From NCBI RefSeq assembly GCF_024347575.1, contig NZ_AP025503.1, positions 1,054,001 to 1,118,000 of the forward strand: a DNA stretch of 64,000 nt, read 5' to 3'. Below the pieces are notes generated by a model that was not told the DNA's origin, made no database searches, and worked only from the letters and a program-made list of their open reading frames with translations. Shown in pieces: positions 45,927 through 54,463 of the stretch. Made by a program: the position numbers and the translations under genes. Source of the stretch: Vibrio pelagius. GTDB taxonomy: Bacteria > Pseudomonadota > Gammaproteobacteria > Enterobacterales > Vibrionaceae. How positions within the stretch are numbered: position 1 is the first letter of the stretch; every line of letters begins with the position of its first letter.

Positions 45927-46277
45927 ATGGCTGAAGAAACCATTTTTAGCAAAATAATCAATAAAGAGATTCCAGCAGACCTTCTTTATCAAGACGATCT
46001 CGTTACTGCGTTTCGTGACATTAATCCGCGTGCGCCAAGTCATATCCTGATTATCCCAAATAAGCTGATCCCAACAGCGAATGACGTTGAAGCAGAAGAT
46101 GAAGCGATGATGGGGCGTCTGTTTACCGTTGCTCGCAAACTGGCGAAAGAAGAGGGTATTGCAGAAGATGGTTACCGACTGATTGTTAATTGTAACTCTC
46201 ATGGTGGCCAAGAGGTCTATCATATCCATATGCACCTTGTAGGCGGTCGCCCTCTAGGTCCACTATTAATGAGCTAA
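45927..46277 (+). CDS. hinT: HinT purine nucleoside phosphoramidase (HIT family)
   Basis: A 116-residue HIT protein ending with the catalytic triad [13 protein letters not shown] (His-x-His-x-His). It hydrolyses AMP- and GMP-linked phosphoramidates, such as those formed by lysyl-tRNA synthetase. The ATG at 45927 has GGAG five bases upstream; the in-frame TTG at 45915 is part of that ribosome site. It heads a cluster matching E. coli hinT-ycfL-lpoB-thiK-(nagZ)-ycfP-ndh. Confidence 0.95.
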   Translation: MAEETIFSKIINKEIPADLLYQDDLVTAFRDINPRAPSHILIIPNKLIPTANDVEAEDEAMMGRLFTVARKLAKEEGIAEDGYRLIVNCNSHGGQEVYHIHMHLVGGRPLGPLLMS

Positions 46278-46289
46278 TAAAAATGACTT

Positions 46290-46339
46290 CTATACCAACT
46301 TTTTGCGTGAACTGTAGTCCAAAGCAATGGTTGGTATAG
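46290..46339. repeat. 50-bp palindromic element sharing ends with the 162-bp repeat
   Basis: Perfect 10-bp inverted ends, CTATACCAAC / GTTGGTATAG, separated by 30 bp, lie between hinT and the next gene. No T tail, so it is not a normal terminator. The ATACCAA terminus is the same as in the 162-bp elements, which suggests a shrunken relative. Confidence 0.6.
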
Positions 46340-46357
46340 ATGGGCAGGAGTTAATCT

Positions 46358-47749
46358 TTGAAACAGTACGTCAAGTTCGTTTCAGTCGCGATGATATCGG
46401 CATTAACCGTTGGGTGTGCAAGCATGTCTGCGGGGAATTTATTTAGTCACTACAGCGCTCAAAATCAGAGTGTGTATCAAGCCTTGAGAGCGGGTGATTA
46501 CTCAGAAGCGCAGCAAGAGCTACCTGATTATGCCGCAGGCGATATTTTGGATAACCTTGAAAAAGGCCGCGTATATTTACTAGACCAACAGTACGCAGAG
46601 AGTAAGTCTTGGTTTGAACAAGCAGACCAAGCAGTGAGAGTTCAGCAAGATAAAGCCGTAGTCTCGGTGACAGACAGCGCAGCGAGCGTAGGCGCGTTAG
46701 CGGTTAATGACAACATTACCGAATATACTCCAGCCGATTATGAATTAGGCTTTCTGCATCTTTATCTTGGGCTGAACTATCTCAAACAGAATGATTTAGA
46801 GGGCGCATTGGTTGAGATGCGTCGTGCTAACCAAGTTCAAGAGCAAGCGAAGAAACAGCGTGAAGCCGAATTGCAGCAAGCAGCAAACGATGCTCGGTCA
46901 CAAGGTCTTTCGGCGAACGTTGGCAGTATTCTCTCGAACTACCCAGATGCGGGCAAAAAGCTGCAATCGGTACAAAATGCGTACCTAATGTTTTTATCTG
47001 GTCTTCTTTATGAAGCGTCCAATGACCTTAACAATGCGTATGTTGATTATCGACGTGCCTTGGCGGTGATGCCTGACAACCAGCAAGTTGTTGAACGCAC
47101 CATGCTGGTGGCTCAGCGTCTGGGTATGCGTGAAGATCTGGCAAAGTTGAAGAAACGCTACTCAATGCCTGCGCCTCTTAAATCTGGTGAAGGGCGAGTG
47201 ATAGTCTTAGATGAGCAGAGCGTTGTACAAGCAATGGACAGTTGGCGTTTAGATTTACCAGTTTATGACAGTCGTGATCAAGGCGCCATATATTCTCTAG
47301 CTCTGCCATACTATTCAAAGCAGCCAAACGAAAGATTTGCGTCAATTCGTATCAATGGTACTTCGCTCAATGGCAGTTTGTTGACCGATGTAGACGCAAT
47401 GGCACAAAACGATTTATCTGAACGCCTGCCGGGTATTGTGATTCGCCAAGCCCTGCGAGTGGTCGCGAAAGACCGGATTCGTAAAGAAGCGACCAAAGGT
47501 GATGATGTGGGTAACTTGCTGTTCAACGTCTGGAACACGCTAACTGAACAACCAGATACCCGCAGTTGGCAGTCGCTGCCTGCTCAAGTGAAGAGCAGCA
47601 CCTATGTGGCGACTTCTGGTAACTACACGCTAGAAGCCGGCGGTAAGTCATATCAGTTTGATGTGCGAGATGGGCAAACCACATTAGTTTGGGTTTCTCG
47701 CCAAGGGAACAACGCCACCATGTGGCATAAGCAGCTAGGGAGGCTGTAA
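46358..47749 (+). CDS. COG3014-type TPR-like lipoprotein
   Basis: A 463-residue lipoprotein (lipobox LTVGCASM) with tetratricopeptide-like helices in the first 240 residues (ALRAGDYSEAQQELPDYAAG; YELGFLHLYLGLNYLKQNDL; ALVEMRRANQVQEQ) and a beta-rich C-terminal part. I place it in COG3014, an uncharacterised envelope family found beside ycfL/lpoB in vibrios. It starts with TTG at 46358, supported by AGGAG seven bases before it; no suitable ATG precedes the signal peptide. Its stop overlaps the ycfL start by one base. Confidence 0.83.
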   Translation: MKQYVKFVSVAMISALTVGCASMSAGNLFSHYSAQNQSVYQALRAGDYSEAQQELPDYAAGDILDNLEKGRVYLLDQQYAESKSWFEQADQAVRVQQDKAVVSVTDSAASVGALAVNDNITEYTPADYELGFLHLYLGLNYLKQNDLEGALVEMRRANQVQEQAKKQREAELQQAANDARSQGLSANVGSILSNYPDAGKKLQSVQNAYLMFLSGLLYEASNDLNNAYVDYRRALAVMPDNQQVVERTMLVAQRLGMREDLAKLKKRYSMPAPLKSGEGRVIVLDEQSVVQAMDSWRLDLPVYDSRDQGAIYSLALPYYSKQPNERFASIRINGTSLNGSLLTDVDAMAQNDLSERLPGIVIRQALRVVAKDRIRKEATKGDDVGNLLFNVWNTLTEQPDTRSWQSLPAQVKSSTYVATSGNYTLEAGGKSYQFDVRDGQTTLVWVSRQGNNATMWHKQLGRL

Positions 47750-48132
47750 TGAAAAAGTGGTTAGTGAGCTTAGCGGCTGTTGCAGCCTTAGCCGGGTGTG
47801 CTGAGAACACAGCAGGTGTACGTGTTGATGGCCTAACGCAAAACGTATTTTTTGGTGACAAGGTTCTAGGTAGTCGGCTGTTAGTTGATGATGTCAGAAC
47901 TGATCAAGTTGATGGTCATACCCGTGGGCTTGTACGTCTCACGAGTGATTACAAGGGCGATCAGAATATCCTATATCGATTCTATTGGTATGACGATGCA
48001 GGTCTTGAGGTGAACTTGAAGCAAGGACCTTGGAAACAGGCCATCGTTCGTGGCTATGAGACCATCACCTTGTCAGAGATTTCTGTGAACCCGCAGGCAA
48101 CGCAGTTTCGCGTGCAGTTTCGGGAACAGTAA
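47749..48132 (+). CDS. ycfL: YcfL-like lipoprotein (DUF1425)
   Basis: A 127-residue lipoprotein with lipobox (LAGCAEN) and a domain fitting E. coli YcfL (FYWYDDAGLEVNLKQGPWKQ; SVNPQATQFRVQFRE). Function unknown; it always sits next to lpoB in enterics. The start codon overlaps the previous stop (TAATG) and GGGAGG lies upstream. Confidence 0.88.
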   Translation: MKKWLVSLAAVAALAGCAENTAGVRVDGLTQNVFFGDKVLGSRLLVDDVRTDQVDGHTRGLVRLTSDYKGDQNILYRFYWYDDAGLEVNLKQGPWKQAIVRGYETITLSEISVNPQATQFRVQFREQ

Positions 48133-48232
48133 TATTTAACGGTTTAAGCTGAGCGTGACTATTTATCGGCAAGCTAAGCCAACCAAATTTATGAGTAGGG
48201 CGTGGTTCTGCTCGGATATGTGAGGAAATAAA

Positions 48233-48823
48233 ATGAAAAAGAGTGTCATTGCGCTATTAGGATTGGCTGTAATTCTAGGCGGTTGTTCAAACAAAGTAAG
48301 TTATGGTGATGCGCAAGCTGTAGAGACCACAACCATCGATTTCGGTTCAACGGACCTTCAAACGATTGCTGGCGAAATGGTTGATAGCATGATGGCTTCT
48401 GGTTCGGTTTCTTACATCACCCGCGATCAGCGTCCGATCGTGTTTGTAGAGCGTATTAAGAATAAAACCAGCGAGCACATCGATACGGAATCCATCACAG
48501 ATACGATCAGCACTAAGATGTTGAACTCAGGTAAGTTCCGTTTCGTGGACATGGACCGCGTTGAGTCAGTTCGTGAGCAGCTAAACTTCCAAAACAACGA
48601 TGAGCTTGTAAACCAAAGCTCAGCGATTCAATTCGGTAAGATGGTTGGCGCTCAATACATGCTTTACGGCAACCTATCAAGCATCGTGAAGAAAGACGGC
48701 AGTGATCAAGACGTATACTACAAGATGACCATGCGTTTAATGGATCTTGAGTCTGGTCTTATCGAATGGGCGGACGAGACAGAAATCCGCAAGCAAAAAT
48801 CTAAGAGCTTACTGGGGCTATAA
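48233..48823 (+). CDS. lpoB: LpoB, outer-membrane activator of PBP1b
   Basis: A 196-residue lipoprotein (lipobox ILGGCSNK) with the LpoB/CsgG-like domain: FVERIKNKTSEHIDTESITD, KMLNSGKFRFVDMDRVESVR and GAQYMLYGNLSSIVKKDG. In E. coli LpoB spans the periplasm to stimulate the transglycosylase/transpeptidase PBP1b. This protein has only a short linker between the lipid anchor and the domain. A terminator follows before thiK. Confidence 0.92.
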   Translation: MKKSVIALLGLAVILGGCSNKVSYGDAQAVETTTIDFGSTDLQTIAGEMVDSMMASGSVSYITRDQRPIVFVERIKNKTSEHIDTESITDTISTKMLNSGKFRFVDMDRVESVREQLNFQNNDELVNQSSAIQFGKMVGAQYMLYGNLSSIVKKDGSDQDVYYKMTMRLMDLESGLIEWADETEIRKQKSKSLLGL

Positions 48824-48898
48824 TTGAGCCTAAGGCGCGATATAGAGTGACAAGCGTGATGTGTTGCTCTTTACGCTATAGTAAGACTGAGTGAGAAT

Positions 48899-48932
48899 AA
48901 AAGACACCTGCGGTGACGTTGGTGTCTTTTTT
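48899..48932 (+). terminator. Intrinsic terminator between lpoB and thiK
   Basis: Stem AAAAGACACC / GGTGTCTTTT with a 12-base loop and T6. It lies within the extended upstream reading frame of thiK, which rules out the far upstream start for that gene. Confidence 0.87.
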
Positions 48933-48950
48933 ATGGGGAGAATAGAGAGT

Positions 48951-49805
48951 ATGGCGATTTTTTGCTGGAGTGAGGCTAAAAAACTGGATGCGAGTTTAGG
49001 CTCACTTGATGACTATTTCGATCTCCCTCCTGTTAAAGCACAGACATTAACTGGTGGTCTTACCAACCGTTGCTGGAAGATTGAAACCGCTGATGGGCAA
49101 GCTTTTGTGTGGCGACCAGCCACCTCAATTACTGAAGCCTTCGGAATTTCGCGCCACGAAGAGTATCAAATACTCTCAGCGATAGGCCAGCTCCACATTG
49201 CGCCTCAAGCGATGACCATCAATAAGCAAGGTTTGTTAGTCGAGTGGCTTGAAGGAGATACTATTCATGATGACCTTTCACTGCAGCAGTTAATGCGAAC
49301 TCTGGTGTCTGTGCATTTAGTTAACACATCGCGACTCCCTCTGCACCCTTTCTGTTTTACCGCTCGAGTGGATCACTATTGGTTACGACTTGATAAAGAG
49401 CATAGAGGTGAAGAGTTTGAAGCGATTTACCGACAATGGCGTTCAGCACCCAATCTACCTCCAATCGAAAACAGGCTCTGTCATTTTGATCTTGGTGGTT
49501 ACAACCTTGTGCGCCAGCACGATGCGATTAAGATAATTGACTGGGAGTATGCTGTGTTAGCGGACCCTAGACTCGATTTAACATTGACGATTTCGGTGGC
49601 TAATGTATCGGTCGAAGAGGCCGTTCAACAATACTGCCAGTTTCGAGGTATCCATGATACTCAAGCATGGATAGCTGGCGTCGAAGCTTGGCAACCCCGC
49701 AGCAAAATGATGGCGATGCTTTGGTATTTGCTGGCTCATCAATTGTGGGGAGATGAGCAATATATGGATGAAGCGCAAGCATTCAGTCGCACTTTCTGTA
49801 GTTAG
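48951..49805 (+). CDS. thiK: ThiK-like phosphotransferase (thiamine kinase family)
   Basis: A 284-residue aminoglycoside-phosphotransferase-fold kinase with catalytic loop HFDLGGYN (His-x-Asp-x4-Asn) followed by metal-binding DWEYAVLADPRLDL. In E. coli ThiK phosphorylates thiamine for salvage. I choose the ATG at 48951, just beyond the intrinsic terminator; the longer frame would run through that hairpin. Position in the hinT-ndh cluster supports the name, though the substrate is not proven. Confidence 0.82.
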   Translation: MAIFCWSEAKKLDASLGSLDDYFDLPPVKAQTLTGGLTNRCWKIETADGQAFVWRPATSITEAFGISRHEEYQILSAIGQLHIAPQAMTINKQGLLVEWLEGDTIHDDLSLQQLMRTLVSVHLVNTSRLPLHPFCFTARVDHYWLRLDKEHRGEEFEAIYRQWRSAPNLPPIENRLCHFDLGGYNLVRQHDAIKIIDWEYAVLADPRLDLTLTISVANVSVEEAVQQYCQFRGIHDTQAWIAGVEAWQPRSKMMAMLWYLLAHQLWGDEQYMDEAQAFSRTFCS

Positions 49806-49913
49806 GATCACGTTTAGGACGGGAAAAATGCAAATTCAGTTATCTGTACTTTAAAACCTTATTTTTCGTGTTAGATTTATCAAAACGTACCAGCATTTTA
49901 CCAGGGAGGTACA

Positions 49914-50453
49914 ATGATTATTTACCTACACGGCTTTGATTCTACAAGCCCGGGCAACCACGAAAAAATACTGCAGTTGCAATTCATTGATGATGACGTT
50001 CGTTTCATTAACTACAGTACACTCCATCCAAAACACGACATGCAACACCTACTTAAAGAAGTCCATAAAGTGATTGAACAGTCAGATGACCCACACCCAC
50101 TAATTTGTGGTGTCGGATTAGGTGGATATTGGTCTGAGCGCATTGGCTTCTTGTGTGGTATCAAACAGGTGATCTTCAATCCGAACTTGAGACCTGAAAA
50201 GAACATGGTTGGCAGAATTGATCGTCCAGAAGAGTACGAGGACATTGCAACAAAGTGTGTCAGTCAGTATCGCGTGAAGAACAAAGATCGCTGTTTAGTT
50301 ATTCTGTCTCGAGAAGACGAAATTCACGACAACAACAAAACCGCAGCTGAACTCGAAGACTACTATCAGATCATCTGGGATGAAAAAGAGAGTCACAAGT
50401 TCAAGAAGATCTCTCAACATTTACAAGCGATGAAAGCCTTCAAGAACGCTTAA
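49914..50453 (+). CDS. ycfP: YcfP (UPF0227) alpha/beta-hydrolase-like protein
   Basis: A 179-residue protein nearly collinear with E. coli YcfP ([39 protein letters not shown]). The expected Gly-x-Ser-x-Gly nucleophile elbow is GVGLGG, lacking the Ser, as in E. coli YcfP, so it is probably not a normal esterase. Function unknown. AGGGAGG precedes the ATG. Confidence 0.93.
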   Translation: MIIYLHGFDSTSPGNHEKILQLQFIDDDVRFINYSTLHPKHDMQHLLKEVHKVIEQSDDPHPLICGVGLGGYWSERIGFLCGIKQVIFNPNLRPEKNMVGRIDRPEEYEDIATKCVSQYRVKNKDRCLVILSREDEIHDNNKTAAELEDYYQIIWDEKESHKFKKISQHLQAMKAFKNA

Positions 50454-50525
50454 CTTTTTGTAAAATCTTATCGGCAAGAAGCAGTACTTTTCTAGTGCTG
50501 CTTTTTTATATTCAGCACCATACTA

Positions 50526-50687
50526 ATACCAATCGTAGTAAATAATTGCTCACCCTAGCTTGTTAAAATGCTCGATAACTGCGTTAGAGTTTTTGATTGT
50601 AGAATAACTACTTATCGAAAAGTTCTGCCTTGTTCTCAAGCCTTTTTCCTGCGCTATTTTTGAACACTTACTTACTGTGATTGGTAT
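50526..50687 (-). repeat. 162-bp MITE-like inverted-repeat element, copy B
   Basis: The inverse complement of copy A (24928-25089) with only scattered substitutions; same length and the same ATACCAATC ends. It stands between ycfP and ndh and contains no gene. Confidence 0.9.
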
Positions 50688-50791
50688 AAATGGTATGAAG
50701 GTTAGCGATTTTTCTTCGAAACCTCATTCAAGGTAAGGATTTTAGTTGCGGTCACGTTTTTGCTATATATAATGTTCGGTAATAAAATATT

Positions 50792-50805
50792 TTGATAAAT
50801 ATCAA
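50792..50805. promoter_or_regulatory. FNR box upstream of ndh
   Basis: TTGAT-AAAT-ATCAA is a perfect match to the FNR consensus TTGAT-N4-ATCAA. FNR represses ndh under anaerobic conditions in E. coli, so the site fits its neighbour. Confidence 0.8.
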
Positions 50806-51049
50806 AAAAAATTGAGAGCGAGTCATAAACTTGCCCATTATTTGCGCTTTACCTCTCAGGTGAGCCATTTTTTCCGCGTGAACTTACTAAAGCAGATGAC
50901 TTTAGTCTTCGCCCCTCTAAACACTCGGTGATCGGAAGTGAATCAAATTCCACACTGCGATAACGCAGGTTGCTGAGTAGAAAACAGAATTTATCGGTTG
51001 GAGTAATCGAGCCGAGCCCCATTTATTTATTTTGTAGAGGATTGTCATC

Positions 51050-52339
51050 GTGACAAAAATTATCGTAGTAGGCGGTGGTGCTGGTGGTTTAGAACTAGCA
51101 ACCAAGCTAGGGCGCACCCTAGGACGCAAAAAACGTGCGACGATTACACTGGTTGACCGCAAAGCGAGCCACCTATGGAAACCGTTACTGCATGAAGTAG
51201 CAACCGGCTCTTTGGATGAAGGTGTCGACGCATTGAGCTACCGTGCACATGCAAAGAATCACTACTTTGATTTTCAGATGGGTAGCCTAAACGACATCGA
51301 TCGTGAGCGTAAGGTTATCGCCCTAAGCGAACTTCGTGATGAACATGGCGAATTGTTAATGCCAAGCCGTGAGCTGGAATATGACATTCTAGTTATGGCG
51401 ATTGGCTCAACGTCGAATGATTTCAACACGCCTGGTGTTCGTGATAACTGTATTTTCTTAGACAGCCCTGAGCAAGCACACCGTTTCCGTACCGAAATGA
51501 ACAATGAGTTTCTTAAGCTACATGCTAAGAACGGTCAAGGTACAGTAGATATCGCTATTGTTGGCGCAGGTGCTACCGGTGTTGAGCTATCTGCTGAGCT
51601 GCACAATGCCGTAAAAGAGCTGCGTACTTACGGCTTTGGCGACCTAGATTCAAGCAAGCTGAACGTAAACCTAATCGAAGCGGGCGAGCGTATTCTTCCT
51701 GCACTTCCACCTCGCATTTCAAGTGCTGCGCACTCAGAGCTAACTAAGCTTGGTGTGAATGTTCGTACTATGACTATGGTAACGCAAGCTGACGCGGATG
51801 GCTTAACAACCAAAGATGGTGAGAAGATCCCTGCTCAGATCATGGTTTGGGCTGCAGGTATCAAAGCGCCAGATTTCATTAAAGATATCGGCGGTCTAGA
51901 GACAAACCGTATCAACCAGTTGGTCGTGAAAGATACTCTGCAAACGACACGTGATGACGATATTTACGTCATTGGTGACCTAGCACAATGCACGCAAGCG
52001 GACGGCTCTTTTGTACCACCACGTGCTCAAGCTGCACACCAAATGGCAAGCTGCGCTTTCAACAACATCATTGCCAAGTTAAATGGTCGTGAGCAGAAAG
52101 CTTACATTTACAAAGATAAAGGCTCTTTGGTTTCTCTTAGCCGTTTCTCAACCGTTGGTAGCTTGATGGGTAACTTAACTAAAGGCTCAATGATGGTTGA
52201 AGGTCGCATTGCTCGCGTGGTTTACATCTCGCTATATCGTATGCACCAAATGGCGCTGCATGGCATTATCAAGACGTCACTGATGATGTTGGTAGGCCGT
52301 ATTAACCGCGTACTGCGTCCAAACCTGAAGCTTCATTAA
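51050..52339 (+). CDS. ndh: Type II NADH:quinone oxidoreductase (NDH-2)
   Basis: A 429-residue peripheral inner-membrane flavoprotein that passes electrons from NADH to quinone without pumping protons. FAD site [19 protein letters not shown] (residues 4-22), NADH site [18 protein letters not shown], and second FAD motif [14 protein letters not shown] are all intact; the C-terminus carries amphipathic membrane-binding helices. The start is GTG at 51050, preceded by GAGG. FNR box upstream, strong terminator downstream. Confidence 0.96.
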   Translation: MTKIIVVGGGAGGLELATKLGRTLGRKKRATITLVDRKASHLWKPLLHEVATGSLDEGVDALSYRAHAKNHYFDFQMGSLNDIDRERKVIALSELRDEHGELLMPSRELEYDILVMAIGSTSNDFNTPGVRDNCIFLDSPEQAHRFRTEMNNEFLKLHAKNGQGTVDIAIVGAGATGVELSAELHNAVKELRTYGFGDLDSSKLNVNLIEAGERILPALPPRISSAAHSELTKLGVNVRTMTMVTQADADGLTTKDGEKIPAQIMVWAAGIKAPDFIKDIGGLETNRINQLVVKDTLQTTRDDDIYVIGDLAQCTQADGSFVPPRAQAAHQMASCAFNNIIAKLNGREQKAYIYKDKGSLVSLSRFSTVGSLMGNLTKGSMMVEGRIARVVYISLYRMHQMALHGIIKTSLMMLVGRINRVLRPNLKLH

Positions 52340-52363
52340 TCTACTTAAAAACGGTTATTGACT

Positions 52364-52392
52364 AAAAAAGAGCTCCGAGGAGCTCTTTTTTT
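52364..52392. terminator. Bidirectional terminator after ndh / yciK
   Basis: Stem AAAAAAGAGCTC / GAGCTCTTTTTT with loop CGAG; serves both convergent genes. Confidence 0.92.
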
Positions 52393-52417
52393 ATGTTTCG
52401 TTTACATTATTGCGCGG

Positions 52418-53161
52418 TTATCGCTTAGGTTGCGCATCGATGCATTGGCCGTGAACATCAGTCACACTTGGATTCATCAAGTGTAGGTAAAGTGGCATTA
52501 TGTCGAGTGGTGTCTTCAGCTGGTTTGCATCTTCACCTGGATAAGCTTTTGCACGCATGCGCGTTTGAGTCGCACCTGGGTTAATCGCATTGACACGTAA
52601 TGCTGTGCCTTCTACTTCATCGGCTAAGATCTGCATCATGCCTTCAGTCGCAAATTTAGAGATAGCGTAAGAGCCCCAGAACGCGCGACCAGAGTGGCCG
52701 ACTGTTGAAGAGGTGAATACGATTCTACCCGCTTCCGCTTTCTTCAGTACCGGTAGAAGAGCTTGAGTCATTAGGAACTCGGCTTTTACGTTGATCTGCA
52801 TAACATCATCAAACGTCTCTTCTTCGATTTGATCGAATGGGCTCAGAGTACCAAGCACACCCGCGTTATGCAGTAGACCGTCTAAGCGACCGAATTGAGA
52901 TTCGATGGTTTCAGCCATGTCGATGTAGTTCTGCTTGGTTGCACCCTTAAGATCTAGCGGGATGATCGCAGGTTGTGGGTAGCCCGCTTTCTCGATTTCA
53001 TCGTAAATAAACTCAAGGTTTTTTACGTTACGGCCGAGTAGAATTACGGTCGCACCGTGTTGAGCGAAACTTAATGCAGCTTGGCGGCCAATACCGGCTC
53101 CAGCGCCTGTAACCAAAATTACTTTATCTTTGAGGGCATCTGTAGAGATTGGGTAATCCAC
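52418..53161 (-). CDS. yciK: YciK-like short-chain dehydrogenase/reductase
   Basis: A 247-residue SDR with NAD(P) motif VTGAGAGIG, HNAG, catalytic Ser (FTSSTVG) and YAISK (Tyr-x3-Lys). The run SKFATEGMMQILADEVEGTALRVNAINPG ends as in E. coli YciK. Function is not settled. I prefer a GTG start at 53161 with AAGGA eight bases upstream, where similarity to YciK begins; an in-frame ATG at 53212 would add 17 residues. Confidence 0.88.
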   Translation of the reverse strand: MDYPISTDALKDKVILVTGAGAGIGRQAALSFAQHGATVILLGRNVKNLEFIYDEIEKAGYPQPAIIPLDLKGATKQNYIDMAETIESQFGRLDGLLHNAGVLGTLSPFDQIEEETFDDVMQINVKAEFLMTQALLPVLKKAEAGRIVFTSSTVGHSGRAFWGSYAISKFATEGMMQILADEVEGTALRVNAINPGATQTRMRAKAYPGEDANQLKTPLDIMPLYLHLMNPSVTDVHGQCIDAQPKR

Positions 53162-53294
53162 TGTGCTTATCCTTCTATTTTTATGTTCGTCATTCCATTG
53201 ATGTTTAATCACACAGATAACCGCAGGAATGATTAGAAATTCTTGGTAATCGTGACAAGATGGTTACAATACACTAATTCGTACATTAGGGGAT

Positions 53295-54362
53295 ATGACA
53301 TTGGAATTTTTGTTGGACTACGGCTTGTTTTTAGCCAAAATTGCGACTGTTGTGATCGCCATTATTGCTATTTTAGTGATTGCTAAATCGGTGGGCGGCA
53401 AATCGAGCGCGATAAAAGGTGAGCTGGAAATCACTAACCTATCTGATCACCATAAACAGACGATTGAGCAGCTAGAGCACCACTTACATGATGATGCGTT
53501 CATCAAGGCTCGTGATAAGGCTGAAAAGAAAGCGGAAAAAGAGAAAACCAAGTCACGCGGCAAAGAAGTGAAGAAAGCAGCGAAAGAGGGCGAGTTGGAC
53601 AGCAAGCGCGAACCGCACCTGTTTGTTTTGGAATTCAATGGCAGTATTGATGCAAAAGAGGTGGCTTCTCTTCGCGAAGAGGTAACCGCGGTATTAGCGG
53701 TCGCTCGTGAGGGCGATGAAGTGTTGCTTAAGCTTGAGTCTGGCGGCGGCATGGTACATGGCTATGGTTTAGCGTCTTCTCAGCTTGACCGCATTAAAGC
53801 AGCGGGTCTTCCTTTGACTATCTCTGTCGACAAAGTCGCGGCAAGTGGCGGTTACATGATGGCGTGTATTGCCGATAAGATTGTGTCAGCGCCTTTCGCT
53901 ATTGTTGGCTCTATCGGTGTCATCGCTCAGCTGCCTAACTTCAATAAGTTACTGAAAAAGTACGACATTGAGTTTGAACAGCTGACGGCCGGAGAGTACA
54001 AACGCACCTTGACTATGTTTGGTGAGAATAACGATAAAGCGCGCGAGAAGTTCAAGCAAGAGCTTGAAGAGACTCACGGCTTGTTTAAAGATTTTATTCG
54101 CGATCATCGTCCAGAGTTAGATTTAGAGAAAGTAGCCACTGGTGAGCACTGGTTTGGTACTCAAGCTCACGCTTTAGGTCTTGTGGATGAGATTCGTACT
54201 TCTGATGACATCGTTGTAGATGCATGCAAAGAGAAAACGGTACTTGCGATCCACTATGTTCAGAAGAAGAAGTTATCAGACAAGCTTGCTGGTGTAGCGG
54301 GTCAATCGGCAGATAACATTTTACTTAAGCTGATTGAGCGTGGCCAAAAGCCGATCGTATAA
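53295..54362 (+). CDS. sohB: SohB inner-membrane protease (S49 family)
   Basis: A 355-residue protein with one N-terminal membrane helix (about 10-32), a lysine/glutamate-rich linker (about 70-105) and an S49 signal-peptide-peptidase-like domain: LKLESGGGMVHGYGLA, KVAASGGYMMACIADKIVSA (catalytic Ser) and AIVGSIGVIAQLPNF; a Lys serves as base in this family. Length matches E. coli SohB. It faces the periplasm. Divergent from yciK with a short spacer, as in enterics. Confidence 0.94.
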   Translation: MTLEFLLDYGLFLAKIATVVIAIIAILVIAKSVGGKSSAIKGELEITNLSDHHKQTIEQLEHHLHDDAFIKARDKAEKKAEKEKTKSRGKEVKKAAKEGELDSKREPHLFVLEFNGSIDAKEVASLREEVTAVLAVAREGDEVLLKLESGGGMVHGYGLASSQLDRIKAAGLPLTISVDKVAASGGYMMACIADKIVSAPFAIVGSIGVIAQLPNFNKLLKKYDIEFEQLTAGEYKRTLTMFGENNDKAREKFKQELEETHGLFKDFIRDHRPELDLEKVATGEHWFGTQAHALGLVDEIRTSDDIVVDACKEKTVLAIHYVQKKKLSDKLAGVAGQSADNILLKLIERGQKPIV

Positions 54363-54386
54363 CGCTCTGTTGCTGCGAAGAAAAGC

Positions 54387-54420
54387 AAAAGCGCATTGGT
54401 TTCGGCCAGTGCGCTTTTTT
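54387..54420. terminator. Terminator after sohB (also facing spoVR)
   Basis: Stem AAAAGCGCATTGG / CCAGTGCGCTTTT with a 6-base loop, one G-U, and T run on each strand. Confidence 0.88.
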
Positions 54421-54463
54421 GTTTAGGTTAGTTGTTTTCTACATGATGTACTTTGGAATCAAG

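Larger units (their letters stand above)
50454..51049. other. Long intergenic region between ycfP and ndh
   Basis: 596 bp containing a possible ycfP terminator (AGCAGTACTTTTCTAGTGCTGC followed by T6, near 50477-50507), 162-bp repeat copy B, an AT-rich promoter zone and a perfect FNR box. The 5' leader of ndh after the FNR box is about 240 bp with no gene seen. Confidence 0.6.

Noticed and set aside
50118..50135. Loss of the catalytic Ser in YcfP (GVGLGG)
   Set aside because: E. coli YcfP has the same sequence, so it is a family trait and not a mutation here.
49000..50453. Missing nagZ between thiK and ycfP
   Set aside because: E. coli has nagZ here, but vibrios carry it elsewhere as far as I recall, so this is probably normal for the group rather than a deletion in this strain.
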